Of a DNA stretch of 64,000 bases, positions 18,214 through 31,295 are shown piece after piece. Both the position numbers and the translations under genes were made by a program. The stretch comes from Ancylobacter mangrovi (GTDB lineage Bacteria; Pseudomonadota; Alphaproteobacteria; Rhizobiales; Xanthobacteraceae). The DNA lies in assembly GCF_024752355.1 (NCBI RefSeq), contig NZ_JANTHZ010000001.1:992001-1056000 (forward strand), given 5' to 3'. The notes below the pieces were generated by a model, which saw nothing but the letters and a program-made list of their open reading frames with translations, was not told the origin of the DNA and made no database searches. Within the stretch, counting starts at the first letter, position 1; each line of letters begins with the position of its first letter.

Positions 18214-19551
18214 ATGAACGACATGACCCACACCCCGCGCACCAAGCCGCGCGTCTCGGCCACCTTCGACGAGTACACGCTCTCGGAGATCCGCCGCGCC
18301 GCCGCGACCGGCATCTACGACATCCGCGGCGCCGGCGCGAAGCGCAAGGTTCCCCATTTCGACGACCTGCTGTTTCTCGGCGCCTCGATGTCGCGCTACC
18401 CGCTGGAGGGTTATCGCGAGCGCTGCGACACCTCGGTCGTGCTCGGCACCCGCTTCGCCAAGAAGCCGATCGAGCTCAAGATCCCGGTCACCATTGCCGG
18501 CATGAGCTTCGGCTCGCTCTCGGCCAATGCCAAGGAAGCGCTCGGGCGCGGCGCCTCGACCATGGGCACCTCGACCACCACCGGCGACGGCGGCATGACC
18601 AATGAGGAGCGCGGGCACTCGAAGACGCTCGTTTACCAGTACCTGCCCTCGCGCTACGGCATGAACCCGGACGATCTGAAGCGCGCCGACGCCATCGAGG
18701 TGGTGGTCGGCCAGGGCGCCAAGCCCGGCGGCGGTGGCATGCTGCTCGGCCAGAAGATCACCGAGCGCGTCGCGGCCATGCGCACCCTGCCCGTCGGCAT
18801 CGACCAGCGCTCGGCCTGCCGCCATCCCGACTGGACCGGCCCCGACGACCTCGAGATCAAGATCGAGGAGTTGCGGGAGATCACCGACTGGGAGAAGCCG
18901 ATCTATGTGAAGGTCGGCGCGGCGCGTCCCTATTACGACACCGCGCTGGCGGTGAAGTCCGGTGCCGACGTCGTGGTCGTCGACGGCATGCAGGGCGGCA
19001 CGGCAGCGACGCAGGAAGTGTTCATCGAGAATGTCGGCATCCCGACCATCGCGGCGGTGCATCAGGCGGTGAAGGCGCTTCAGGACCTCGGCATGCACCG
19101 CAAGGTGCAGCTCGTGGTCTCCGGCGGCATCCGCAACGGCGCGGACGTCGCCAAGGCGCTGGCGCTCGGCGCCGACGCGGTCGCCATCGGCACGGCGGCG
19201 CTGGTGGCGCTCGGCGACAACGATCCCCACTACCAGGCGGAATACGAGGCGCTCGGCACCGTCGCCGGCGCCTATGACGACTGGCACGAGGGACGCGACC
19301 CGGCCGGCATCACCACCCAGGACCCCGAGCTGATGAAGCGGCTCGACCCGGTCGCCGCCGGCCGTCGCCTTGCCAACTACCTCGCGGTGCTGACGCTGGA
19401 GTGCCAGACCATCGCCCGCGCCTGCGGCAAGAGCCACGTGCACAATCTCGAGCCCGAGGACCTCGTCGCGCTGACCATCGAGGCGGCGGCGATGGCCAAC
19501 GTACCGCTCGCCGGCACCGACTGGATTCCCGGTCGGGACGGACGATTCTGA
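18214..19551 (+). CDS. mgsC: N-methylglutamate synthase subunit C (GlxD-like FMN subunit)
   Basis: FMN-binding glutamate-synthase-like catalytic subunit of 445 residues. It shows the alpha/beta barrel motifs ISPxD-type PVTIAGMSFGSLSANAKEA, GQGAKPGGGGMLLG and the phosphate-binding VVSGGIRNGADVAKALALGA. It would condense methylamine with 2-oxoglutarate to give N-methylglutamate. The ATG at 18214 follows mgsB by 11 bases. A strong hairpin with a T-rich tail starts 8 bases after the stop, so the mgs transcript may end here. Confidence 0.9.
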   Translation: MNDMTHTPRTKPRVSATFDEYTLSEIRRAAATGIYDIRGAGAKRKVPHFDDLLFLGASMSRYPLEGYRERCDTSVVLGTRFAKKPIELKIPVTIAGMSFGSLSANAKEALGRGASTMGTSTTTGDGGMTNEERGHSKTLVYQYLPSRYGMNPDDLKRADAIEVVVGQGAKPGGGGMLLGQKITERVAAMRTLPVGIDQRSACRHPDWTGPDDLEIKIEELREITDWEKPIYVKVGAARPYYDTALAVKSGADVVVVDGMQGGTAATQEVFIENVGIPTIAAVHQAVKALQDLGMHRKVQLVVSGGIRNGADVAKALALGADAVAIGTAALVALGDNDPHYQAEYEALGTVAGAYDDWHEGRDPAGITTQDPELMKRLDPVAAGRRLANYLAVLTLECQTIARACGKSHVHNLEPEDLVALTIEAAAMANVPLAGTDWIPGRDGRF

Positions 19552-19558
19552 ACCCGCA

Positions 19559-19578
19559 CCCCGCGCCTCGGCGCGGGG
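19559..19578 (+). terminator. Rho-independent terminator after mgsC
   Basis: CCCCGCGCC (19559-19567) and GGCGCGGGG (19570-19578) form a perfect stem, realistically 8 bp with a CTCG loop, followed by TTTGCATTT. It separates mgsABC from the glnT/gmaS-type gene, implying partial read-through or a separate promoter for the latter. Confidence 0.65.
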
Positions 19579-19637
19579 TTTGCATTTGATCATCGCGCAA
19601 AGAACCCGGAAGGGTCGGGGAACAGCACGGATTGCAG

Positions 19638-20942
19638 ATGGCAAACGATCTCGCTCACGCCGCCAAAGAACTCGGCATCAAGTACTTCCTCATCTCCTAT
19701 GTCGACCTGTTCGGCGCGCTGCGCGCCAAGCTGGTGCCGGCCGCCGCGATCGGCGGCATGCAGAAGGCGGGCGCGGGCTTCGCCGGCTTCGCCACCTGGC
19801 TCGACATGACGCCGGCGGACCCGGACCTGTTCGCGGTTCCCGATCCCGAGAGCCTGATCCAGCTTCCCTGGAAACCCGAGGTCGGCTGGCTCGCCTCGGA
19901 CCTCGTCATGAATGACGAGCTGGTCGCGCAGGCCCCGCGCAACGTTCTCAAGAACATCATGCTCGGCGCCGACTCGCTCGGCTACCAGATGAAGAGCGGC
20001 GTCGAGTGCGAGTACTTCCTCACCACACCCGACGGCCTGAAGATCTCCGACGCCGCCGACGACGCGACCAAGCCCTGCTACGACCAGTCCGCCCTGATGC
20101 GCCGCTTCGAGGTCATCAGGGAGATCTGCGACTGCATGCTGACCCTCGGCTGGGGGCCCTACCAGAACGACCATGAGGACGCGAACGGCCAGTTCGAGAT
20201 GAACTGGGACTTCGACGACGCCCTCGTCACCGCCGACCGCCACGTCTTCTTCAAGTACATGGTCAAGGCGATCGCCGAGAAGCACGGGCTGCGCGCCACC
20301 TTCATGCCCAAGCCCTTCATCGACCTCACCGGCTCGGGCTGCCACATGCACACCTCGCTGTGGAGCCCGGACGGCGCCAACCTGTTCGAGGACGAGGACG
20401 GCGAGCTCGGCCTGTCCGACCTCGGCTACAGCTTCATCGGCGGGCTGATCCACAATGCCGAGGCGATGTGCGCCTTCACCAATCCGACGGTGAACTCCTA
20501 CAAGCGCATCAACGCGCCGGTCACGATCTCCGGCGCCACCTGGGCCCCCAACACCGTCACCTACACTGGCAACAACCGCACCCACATGATCCGCATCCCC
20601 GATGCGGGGCGGCTGGAGCTTCGCCTGCCGGACGGCTCGGCCAATCCCTATCTGATGCCCGCCGCCGTGCTCGCCGCCGGCCTCGACGGCATCCAGAACC
20701 AGCGCGATCCGGGCAAGCGGCTCGACATCAACATGTACACGGACGGGCACAAGGTGCGCGGCGCCAAGAAGCTGCCGCTCAACCTGCTCGACGCCACCCG
20801 TGCGCTGGCGAAGTCGAACATCCTGCGCAGCGCGCTCGGCGCCCCCCTCATCGACGGCTACATCAAGCTGAAGACCGAGGAGTGGAACGCCTATTCCCAC
20901 CACCTCACCGAATGGGAACGCGCCAACACGCTCGACATCTGA
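19638..20942 (+). CDS. gmaS: Gamma-glutamylmethylamide synthetase (GlnT-type glutamine synthetase)
   Basis: Glutamine-synthetase-fold ligase of 434 residues. Family motifs are present: a GSGCHMHTSLW segment, NPTVNSYKRI, and RLELRLPDGSANPYL. The N-terminus (DLFGALRAKLVP) is of the GlnT/GmaS type rather than the housekeeping GlnA. In the N-methylglutamate pathway this enzyme joins methylamine to glutamate using ATP. The position after mgsABC is typical. The ATG at 19638 is preferred to a TTG two codons upstream. GlnT with ammonia as substrate remains an alternative name. It is followed by a hairpin shared with the convergent pccR-like gene. Confidence 0.85.
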   Translation: MANDLAHAAKELGIKYFLISYVDLFGALRAKLVPAAAIGGMQKAGAGFAGFATWLDMTPADPDLFAVPDPESLIQLPWKPEVGWLASDLVMNDELVAQAPRNVLKNIMLGADSLGYQMKSGVECEYFLTTPDGLKISDAADDATKPCYDQSALMRRFEVIREICDCMLTLGWGPYQNDHEDANGQFEMNWDFDDALVTADRHVFFKYMVKAIAEKHGLRATFMPKPFIDLTGSGCHMHTSLWSPDGANLFEDEDGELGLSDLGYSFIGGLIHNAEAMCAFTNPTVNSYKRINAPVTISGATWAPNTVTYTGNNRTHMIRIPDAGRLELRLPDGSANPYLMPAAVLAAGLDGIQNQRDPGKRLDINMYTDGHKVRGAKKLPLNLLDATRALAKSNILRSALGAPLIDGYIKLKTEEWNAYSHHLTEWERANTLDI

Positions 20943-20961
20943 GCGGCGCCCGACGACAGCG

Positions 20962-20985
20962 GCGGCCGGGCACTGACCCGGCCGC
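20962..20985. terminator. Hairpin between convergent gmaS and pccR-like genes
   Basis: GCGGCCGGG (20962-20970) pairs with CCCGGCCGC (20977-20985) around a six-base loop, in the 55-base gap between two converging genes, with CCCTTTCTC following on the plus strand. A bidirectional terminator is likely. Confidence 0.45.
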
Positions 20986-20997
20986 TCGCGCCCTTTC

Positions 20998-22431
20998 TCA
21001 ATCGCGCACGGTGAACGGCACCACGCCGCGTCGGTCCGGATCGAGCGTGATCTCGCGGTCCAGCGGGGGAAAGGCGCGCTCGGGACAGGCGGTCCGCGGG
21101 CAGATGCGGCAGTTGACGCCGAGCGGCGACACGCTGGCCGATTTCAGGTCCATCCCGTCGGCATAGACCACCTCGCCCGCATAGGAGACCTCGCAGCCGA
21201 TGCCGAGCGCGTAGCGGCGCTCGCGCTGGCCGTGGCGCGTCGGCGGCTTCGAGGTGCTGCGCGCGAGGCACAGATAGCGCACCCCGTCCGGCATCTCGCC
21301 GAACTGCATCAGCATGCGCGAGGGCTGCTCGAACGCCTCGTGGACGTTCCACACCGGGCAGGCGCCGCCATAGCGCGCGAACTGGAAACGCGTGGCGCTG
21401 TGGCGCTTGATGACGTTGCCGGCGCGGTCGACCTTCAGGAAATAGAACGGCACCCCCTTCTCGCCCGGCCGCTGCAGGGTCGAGAGCCGATGGCAGACCT
21501 GCTCGAGGCTCGCCCCGGTCATGGCGCCGAGGAGGTCGAGGTCGTGCCGCGTCTCGCGCGCCAGGCGGGCGAAACGGCGATAGGGCAGGATCAGCGCGCC
21601 GGCATAATAGTTCTGCAGCGACAGCCGGCACACTTCGCGCGCCGCCGCGCTGCGGAAGCCCGCATCCAGCACATGCCGGTCGATCAGCTCGCTCTGCTCG
21701 AAGCGGGCGATCAGCGCCGCGAGGCGGAAGCTGCGGCTCGCCGGATCGAGCGTGCGCGAGAGCGTCGCGGTTCGCCGGTGGCGGTCGAAATGCAGCAGCG
21801 GCGCGTCGGGCTCGTCGGCCGGCGCGGCATCGACCGTGATGCCGTGGTGCCGGCGCAGATGCTCGACCAGCACGGCGGGGGCGTCGTCGCGCGCGAACAG
21901 GTCGAGCGCGGCGCTGCGCTCCTCGGCGGCACGGTCGAGCCCGTCGACATAGTTGTCGATGTAGTGGAAGTGGTCGCGCACCTCCTCATAGGGGGCGAGG
22001 TTGCGCGCCTCGCCGTCGAGCTCGGTGGCGATCGACGTCACCGCGTCGTCATGGGCCGCTCGGCGCTCCTCGAGCCGGCGCAGCGCACCGTAGAGCCGCA
22101 GGAACGCATGGGCGAAGGCGGGGGCGTGGGTAGTCGCGTTCTTCAGGTCCTGGAGGCTCGGCTCCAGCCCCTTGAAGACCGGATCAGCCAGCGCCTCGCG
22201 CAGATCCGTCACCACGCGGTCGAGATCGTCGGCACCGAAATGGGCGATGTCGAGATTGAAGGTGCGGCTGATCGCGAGCAGCACGGCGGCCGTCACGGGA
22301 CGCTGGTTACTCTCGATCTGATTGATGTAGCTTGGCGAGAGGGAAAGGCGACGGGCGAAGTCGATCTGCGTCAGGCCGAGCCGCTCGCGCACGTTGCGCA
22401 CCGCGTGACCGGCATAGACCTTCTTCGACAT
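20998..22431 (-). CDS. PccR/ScfR-type XRE regulator of propionyl-CoA carboxylase
   Basis: Regulator of the short-chain fatty acyl regulator family, 477 residues. Residues about 10-65 are the HTH (LGLTQIDFARRLSLSPSYIN); a peptidase-like middle domain follows (HFHYIDNYVDGLDRAA); the C-terminal domain ends with a conserved cysteine cluster (CRICPRTACPERAFPP). Homologues such as PccR of Rhodobacter sense propionyl-CoA-type metabolites and control pcc and mutase genes. Here it is divergent from pccB with a 251-base region holding repeated TTTCAC/GTGAAA elements. The ATG at 22431 fits the HTH position. The family is clear; the target is inferred from neighbourhood. Confidence 0.88.
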   Translation of the reverse strand: MSKKVYAGHAVRNVRERLGLTQIDFARRLSLSPSYINQIESNQRPVTAAVLLAISRTFNLDIAHFGADDLDRVVTDLREALADPVFKGLEPSLQDLKNATTHAPAFAHAFLRLYGALRRLEERRAAHDDAVTSIATELDGEARNLAPYEEVRDHFHYIDNYVDGLDRAAEERSAALDLFARDDAPAVLVEHLRRHHGITVDAAPADEPDAPLLHFDRHRRTATLSRTLDPASRSFRLAALIARFEQSELIDRHVLDAGFRSAAAREVCRLSLQNYYAGALILPYRRFARLARETRHDLDLLGAMTGASLEQVCHRLSTLQRPGEKGVPFYFLKVDRAGNVIKRHSATRFQFARYGGACPVWNVHEAFEQPSRMLMQFGEMPDGVRYLCLARSTSKPPTRHGQRERRYALGIGCEVSYAGEVVYADGMDLKSASVSPLGVNCRICPRTACPERAFPPLDREITLDPDRRGVVPFTVRD

Positions 22432-22452
22432 GAACGGCGGACCTTCGATTTT

Positions 22453-22488
22453 GTGAAAATTTTACAATTTCACGATCCGCATTTTCAC
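22453..22488. promoter_or_regulatory. Repeated TTTCAC/GTGAAA operator in pccR-pccB region
   Basis: GTGAAA at 22453-22458 and TTTCAC at 22468-22473 form an inverted repeat, and a second TTTCAC lies at 22483-22488, 15 bases further. The stretch is AT-rich and lies directly upstream of the pccR-like start. It fits an operator for autoregulation and control of pccB. Confidence 0.5.
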
Positions 22489-22682
22489 AGCTTATCTTTT
22501 GTCCCGCAAGCGCCTAAGACACGACGTGTGCCGGGAAGACGTGCAGGATGCGCGAACGCGGCGCGCGATGACGGGCATCGCCGGCGGCTTTCCCGTCGGG
22601 CGCCCGGGGCATGAAGCCGAGGGCGAGCTGCGGCCGGCACGCCGCTGCCGCCACGACGAGACGATGCGTTCGAGGGACCGCC

Positions 22683-24215
<1,533 letters not shown>

Positions 24216-24224
24216 GGCTCACGC

Positions 24225-26240
<2,016 letters not shown>

Positions 26241-26250
26241 GGAGGGCCTC

Positions 26251-28122
26251 ATGGATGCGCTCACCGATCTCGACCTCGCCTCCTTCCCGCCCGCGAGCCG
26301 GGCGGACTGGCTGAAGCTGGTCGAGGGCGTGCTGAAGGGCGCGCCCTATGACAGGCGGATGGTGACGCGCACGCCCGACGGCTACACGCTCGACGCCCTG
26401 CCCGAGCGGCGCCGGGACGCGATGCCGCTCGCCGGACGGCCGGCCGGCGCGCCATGGCGCATCGTCTCCCGGATCGACCACGACAACCCCGCCCTCGCCA
26501 ACGAACAGATTCTGGAAGATCTCGACGGCGGGGCCGACGGCATCGGCCTCGTCTTCGCGTCCGCCCCCTCCGCCCGCGGCTTCGGCCTGCCCGTGCGCCA
26601 CGAGGAACTGGTGGCGGTGCTGCAGGGGGTGATGCCGGAGCTGATCACGCTGCGGGTCGAGGCGGGTCAGTTCCAGGGGCGCGACATCGCGCTCGCCCTC
26701 GCCCGGCTGTTCGAGAAGCACGATCCGGCGCGGCTCGACCTGCGCTTCGGGCTCGATCCGATCGGCGATCTGGCCGCGCTCGGCAGTGCGCCGATCGAGT
26801 GGGACGCACTCGCTGCCCGGCTCGGCCAGACCGCCGGCACGCTGCGCGGGCGCGGCTTCACCTCGCCCATGCTGCGCGCGGACGGGCGCATTCATCACGA
26901 TGCCGGTGCCACGGACGCGCAGGAGCTCGCCGCCGTACTGGCGACGGCGACGGCCTATCTGCGCGCGCTGGAGGCCGCCGGGCTGACGCTGGAGGAAGCG
27001 GCCGCCGCGATCGAGGTGACGCTGACTGCGGACGTCGACCAGTTCGGTACGCAGGCCAAGCCCCGCGCCTTCCGCCAGCTCTGGGCGGCGATGCTCGGCG
27101 CCTGCGGCGCGGAGGCGGTTCCGGTCGCCATCCATATGGAGACTGCCTGGCGCACGCTCACCCGGCACGATCCTTACGTGAACCTGCTGCGCGGCACGGT
27201 CGCCGCCTTCGCGGCGGGCACGGGCGGCGCCGACAGCCTGACCGTGCTGCCCTTCACCCAGGCGCTCGGCCTGCCGGACAACGCCGCGCGCCGGCTCGCC
27301 CGCAACACGCAGATCCTGCTGATCGAGGAATCGAACATCCACCGCGTCGCCGATCCCGGCGCCGGCGCGGGCGCGATCGAGGAACGCACCGAGAAGCTCG
27401 CCGCGGCGGCATGGGACATCTTCCGCGACATCGAGCGCGAGGGCGGCATGGTGGAGGCGCTCACCGCCGGCACCTGGCAGCGCCGCCTTGCCACCGCGCG
27501 CGCGGCGCGGACGAAGGAAGTGGCGACGCGGCGCCTGCCGCTGACCGGCACCTCGGAATTCCCGCTGCTCGGCGAGAGCGTGCCGCCGGTCCTGGCGCCG
27601 CCGCGCCCCGTGCCCATCCCGGGGGGCGAGGGTGCGCTGAGCTGCGAGCCGCTCGCCGGCCATCGCCTCGCCGAACCGTTCGAGCGGCTCCGCACCGCGG
27701 GCGAGGCGGCCAATCCGGCGCCTCGGGTCTTCCTCGCCAATCTCGGCACGCCGTCCGATTTCACCGCGCGTTCGGGCTTCGCCCGCGCCGCCTTCGAGGT
27801 TGGCGGCATCGCCGCCCTCTCCAATGACGGCTTCACCGACTGGGGCGCGCTCGCCGAGGCCTTCCGGGCCTCCGGCGCGGGCATCGCCTGCCTGTGCTCC
27901 TCGGACGAGGTCTACGCGACGTCAGCGGTCGAGGCGGCGCGGGCGCTGCGCGCGGCGGGTGCGGGCACGCTCTATCTTGCCGGACGCCCGGGCGAGCAGG
28001 AGGACGCCTGGCGCGCGGCCGGGGTCGAGGTCTTCCTCGCGGCGGGCGACGATCTCATCGCCTTTCTCGCCGGTGCCCACCGCCGGCTCGGCATCGATGC
28101 CACACGGGAGGTCACGTCATGA
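26251..28122 (+). CDS. mutA: Methylmalonyl-CoA mutase small subunit
   Basis: Non-catalytic subunit of the two-subunit methylmalonyl-CoA mutase, 623 residues. The barrel half is recognisable ([18 protein letters not shown] and [20 protein letters not shown]), but the C-terminal cobalamin-type domain lacks the DxHxxG motif, as is normal for this subunit. It starts 10 bases after pccA and overlaps the large-subunit gene by four bases. Many alphaproteobacteria have only a single large-chain mutase, so the heterodimeric form is a point of note. It is not a pseudogene: the frame is intact throughout. Confidence 0.92.
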   Translation: MDALTDLDLASFPPASRADWLKLVEGVLKGAPYDRRMVTRTPDGYTLDALPERRRDAMPLAGRPAGAPWRIVSRIDHDNPALANEQILEDLDGGADGIGLVFASAPSARGFGLPVRHEELVAVLQGVMPELITLRVEAGQFQGRDIALALARLFEKHDPARLDLRFGLDPIGDLAALGSAPIEWDALAARLGQTAGTLRGRGFTSPMLRADGRIHHDAGATDAQELAAVLATATAYLRALEAAGLTLEEAAAAIEVTLTADVDQFGTQAKPRAFRQLWAAMLGACGAEAVPVAIHMETAWRTLTRHDPYVNLLRGTVAAFAAGTGGADSLTVLPFTQALGLPDNAARRLARNTQILLIEESNIHRVADPGAGAGAIEERTEKLAAAAWDIFRDIEREGGMVEALTAGTWQRRLATARAARTKEVATRRLPLTGTSEFPLLGESVPPVLAPPRPVPIPGGEGALSCEPLAGHRLAEPFERLRTAGEAANPAPRVFLANLGTPSDFTARSGFARAAFEVGGIAALSNDGFTDWGALAEAFRASGAGIACLCSSDEVYATSAVEAARALRAAGAGTLYLAGRPGEQEDAWRAAGVEVFLAAGDDLIAFLAGAHRRLGIDATREVTS

Positions 28123-30299
28123 GCACGGGCAGGACGACCGGCGGCGCCAGCCGCATCCCCGATTTTTCCGCCATCGAATGGACGGCGCCCCGGCCTCCCG
28201 CGCCGGCGGCCGCCGCCGAGGCGTGGCAGACGCCCGAGCGCATCGCGGTGAAGCCGGTCTACGGACCGCACGACATCGAGGGCCTCGGCTTCGTCGATTC
28301 CTATCCGGGCATCGCGCCGTTCCTGCGCGGACCTTATCCCACCATGTACGCGACCCGGCCGTGGACGATCCGGCAATATGCCGGCTTCTCGACCGCCGAG
28401 GACTCGAACGCCTTCTACCGCCGCAACCTCGCGGCGGGTCAGAAGGGGCTGTCGGTCGCCTTCGACCTCGCCACCCATCGCGGCTATGACAGCGACCATC
28501 CGCGCGTCGCCGGCGATGTCGGCATGGCGGGGGTGGCGATCGATTCCATACTCGACATGCGCACCCTGTTCTCCGGCATCCCGCTGGACCGGATGAGCGT
28601 GTCCATGACCATGAACGGCGCGGTGCTGCCGGTGCTCGCGCTCTATGTCGTCGCGGCGGAGGAGCAGGGCGTGAAGCCAGCCCAGCTCTCCGGGACCATC
28701 CAGAACGACATCCTCAAGGAGTTCATGGTCCGCAACACCTACATCTACCCGCCCGGCCCTTCGATGCGCATCATCTCCGACATCTTCGCCTTCGCCTCGA
28801 AGGAGATGCCGCGCTTCAACTCGATCTCGATCTCCGGCTATCACATGCAGGAAGCCGGGGCGACGCAGGACCTCGAGCTCGCCTATACGCTGGCAGATGG
28901 CGTGCAATATGTGCGCGCGGGCGGCGAGGCGGGCCTGCCTATCGACAGCTTCGCACCGCGCCTCAGCTTCTTCTGGGCGATCGGCATGAACTTCTTCATG
29001 GAGGTCGCCAAGCTGCGCGCCGCCCGCCTCATCTGGGCGAAGCTGATGAAGGAACTGGGCGCGCAGAGCGAGAAGTCGCTGCCGCTGCGCACCCATTCGC
29101 AGACCTCGGGCTGGAGCCTGACGGCGCAGGACGTGTTCAACAACGTCATGCGCACCATGGTCGAGGCGATGGCGGCAACCCAGGGCCACACCCAGTCGCT
29201 GCACACCAATGCGCTCGACGAGGCGCTGGCGCTGCCGACCGACTTCTCCGCCCGCATCGCCCGCAACACGCAGATCCTGCTGCAGCAGGAGAGCGGCACC
29301 ACGCGGGCGATCGACCCCTGGGGCGGGGCCTATTACGTCGAGCGCCTGACGGCCGATCTCGCCCGCCGCGCGCTCGGCCACATCGCCGAGGTCGAGGAGC
29401 TCGGCGGCATGGCCAAGGCGATCGAGGCCGGCATTCCGAAGCTGCGCATCGAGGAAGCCGCCGCCATCACCCAAGCGCGCATCGACGGCGGCGCGCAGAG
29501 CGTGGTCGGCGTCAACAAGTACCGGCCCCTGCGCGAGACCCCGATCGACGTGCTGAGGGTCGACAATTCGGCCGTGCGCGCCGCCCAGCTCGAGAAGCTG
29601 AGGCGCCTCAAGGCCGAGCGCGACCCGAAGGCGGTGGAGGCCGCCCTGACGGCGCTGGAGAACGGGGCGGCGGGCAAGGGCAACCTGCTCGCGCTCGCCA
29701 TCGATGCCGCCCGCGCCAAGGCGACGGTGGGGGAAATCTCCGACGCGCTGGAGCGCGTCTTCGGCCGGCACCGCGCCGAAATCCGCGCGGTCTCCGGCGT
29801 CTATCGCCGGGAGGCCGAAGCGATGACCGACAAGGTGGGCCGCGTCCGCGCCATGGTGGACGTGTTCGAGCACGAGGAAGGCCGGCGCCCGCGCATCCTG
29901 GTCGCCAAGGTCGGGCAGGACGGGCACGACCGCGGGCAGAAGGTGATTGCCTCGGCCTTCGCCGATCTCGGCTTCGACGTCGATATCGGCCCGCTCTTCG
30001 CCACGCCGGAGGAAGCCGCCCGCCAGGCGGTGGAGAACGACGTGCACGTCATCGGCATCTCCTCGCTCGCCGCCGGGCACCTCACCCTCGTGCCGCAGGT
30101 GAAGGCGGCGCTGGCGGCGGAGGGCCGGCCGGACATCATGGTGGTGGTCGGCGGCGTCGTCCCGCCGCAGGACTACGACGCGGTGCACGCGGCCGGCGCG
30201 GAGGCGATCTACCCGCCGGGCACCGTCATCGCCGACGCGGCGGCCGAGCTGCTCGCCAAGCTCTCCGGCCGTCTCGGCCACAAGCAGGCGGCGGAATAG
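28119..30299 (+). CDS. scpA: Methylmalonyl-CoA mutase large (catalytic) subunit
   Basis: Adenosylcobalamin-dependent mutase of 726 residues converting (R)-methylmalonyl-CoA to succinyl-CoA. The N-terminal barrel has the [20 protein letters not shown] substrate loop. The C-terminal B12 domain has VGQDGHDRG with the cobalt-ligand His near residue 603, then SSLAAGH and [10 protein letters not shown]. It overlaps mutA by four bases (ATGA). No methylmalonyl-CoA epimerase or MeaB chaperone gene is adjacent; they must lie elsewhere. It ends 7 bases before the convergent FUSC gene. Confidence 0.95.
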   Translation: MSTGRTTGGASRIPDFSAIEWTAPRPPAPAAAAEAWQTPERIAVKPVYGPHDIEGLGFVDSYPGIAPFLRGPYPTMYATRPWTIRQYAGFSTAEDSNAFYRRNLAAGQKGLSVAFDLATHRGYDSDHPRVAGDVGMAGVAIDSILDMRTLFSGIPLDRMSVSMTMNGAVLPVLALYVVAAEEQGVKPAQLSGTIQNDILKEFMVRNTYIYPPGPSMRIISDIFAFASKEMPRFNSISISGYHMQEAGATQDLELAYTLADGVQYVRAGGEAGLPIDSFAPRLSFFWAIGMNFFMEVAKLRAARLIWAKLMKELGAQSEKSLPLRTHSQTSGWSLTAQDVFNNVMRTMVEAMAATQGHTQSLHTNALDEALALPTDFSARIARNTQILLQQESGTTRAIDPWGGAYYVERLTADLARRALGHIAEVEELGGMAKAIEAGIPKLRIEEAAAITQARIDGGAQSVVGVNKYRPLRETPIDVLRVDNSAVRAAQLEKLRRLKAERDPKAVEAALTALENGAAGKGNLLALAIDAARAKATVGEISDALERVFGRHRAEIRAVSGVYRREAEAMTDKVGRVRAMVDVFEHEEGRRPRILVAKVGQDGHDRGQKVIASAFADLGFDVDIGPLFATPEEAARQAVENDVHVIGISSLAAGHLTLVPQVKAALAAEGRPDIMVVVGGVVPPQDYDAVHAAGAEAIYPPGTVIADAAAELLAKLSGRLGHKQAAE

Positions 30300-30306
30300 C
30301 GCCGCC

Positions 30307-31293
30307 TCAGGCCGGCTTCTGCGCCGACTTGAGCGGATTGAACGCCCAGACCAGCACGGTCATGATGCTGACCCCGATCACGATGCCGACCAGCCGGTCG
30401 ACCGGCGGGTCGAGCGAGGTCGGCGGCCCCGCGCCCACCAGCGTCACCAGATAGGCGATCGCCGATTGCGTGCCGATATAGGCGTTCGGCGACTTGGCGA
30501 GGTGCAGCCGGGCGAAGGTGAACACGCCGAAGAACAGCGCGGCGGTCCACCACCACGGGTCGGAAGCATCGATGCCGATGACGATGAGCCCCGCCGTCCC
30601 GCCGATGATGCAGCCGAGGATGCGCTGGAAACCCCGGTGGCGCGTCGCCATCGGGTCGCTGTCGACCACGATCAGGCTGGAGATCAGCACCTGGGGGAGC
30701 TGCGGCAGGTCGAAATAGGCCCAGATCAGCACGATGATGATGGTGCCGAGCCCGGCGATCAGCGACTGGCGCAGCGCGTTCTCGGGGGTGGCGGCGCTCG
30801 GCTGCGCCACCAGATGCGCCGGCAGTTCGCCCGCGCGCGGGCCGAGCGCCCAGTTCGACAGCGTGCCGCAGACCACGCCGATCATGATCTCGTAGCAGCG
30901 GTCGAAGGCGAAGTCGTAGAGGTCCTGCGGCTGGACCATGGTGTAGAGCATGACCAGCATGAAGGTCAGCGCGCCGTAGAACCAGGCATAGCCATAGGCA
31001 CTGCGCTGGCGGCCATAGGTGCCGAGGGCGGCGGAGGCGGTGACCAGCACCGCCTGCTGCACCGGCAGCCCTTCCATCCACTGGCCGACGAAATAGCCGA
31101 GGGTCACGCCGATGAGCGTGCCCGTCACCCGCAGCACGCCCTTGGTGAACAGCGCGTCGCGGTCGGTATTGGCGATGATCATCACGCTGAGCGCGGCCCA
31201 GTAGGGCTCGGCCAGCCCCATCCACAGGGCGATGTAGACCGCGACGAGCACGCCCGAGGCTGTGGCGAAGGCCTGTCGGGCGACGTCGTCCAT
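30307..31293 (-). CDS. FUSC-family membrane protein (half-length efflux pump component)
   Basis: Membrane protein of 328 residues with about eight to ten hydrophobic segments and an intact PYWAALSVMIIANTDRDALF segment typical of FUSC/aromatic-acid exporters such as AaeB. It is about half the length of AaeB (over 650 residues), holding essentially one membrane block and lacking a large cytoplasmic domain. It lies 2 bases downstream of an HlyD-type adaptor gene, giving an AaeA/AaeB-like pair. The exported compound (possibly an aromatic or other weak acid) is not determinable. Confidence 0.75.
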   Translation of the reverse strand: MDDVARQAFATASGVLVAVYIALWMGLAEPYWAALSVMIIANTDRDALFTKGVLRVTGTLIGVTLGYFVGQWMEGLPVQQAVLVTASAALGTYGRQRSAYGYAWFYGALTFMLVMLYTMVQPQDLYDFAFDRCYEIMIGVVCGTLSNWALGPRAGELPAHLVAQPSAATPENALRQSLIAGLGTIIIVLIWAYFDLPQLPQVLISSLIVVDSDPMATRHRGFQRILGCIIGGTAGLIVIGIDASDPWWWTAALFFGVFTFARLHLAKSPNAYIGTQSAIAYLVTLVGAGPPTSLDPPVDRLVGIVIGVSIMTVLVWAFNPLKSAQKPA

Positions 31294-31295
31294 CG

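Noticed and set aside
26251-28122. Methylmalonyl-CoA mutase small subunit as a decayed mutase
   Set aside because: It lacks the DxHxxG cobalamin motif, but this is normal for the small subunit, and the frame is intact and coupled to scpA.
27972-30281. Open frame of 769 codons on the minus strand
   Set aside because: It mirrors the scpA gene, has no recognisable domain and is explained by GC-rich third positions.
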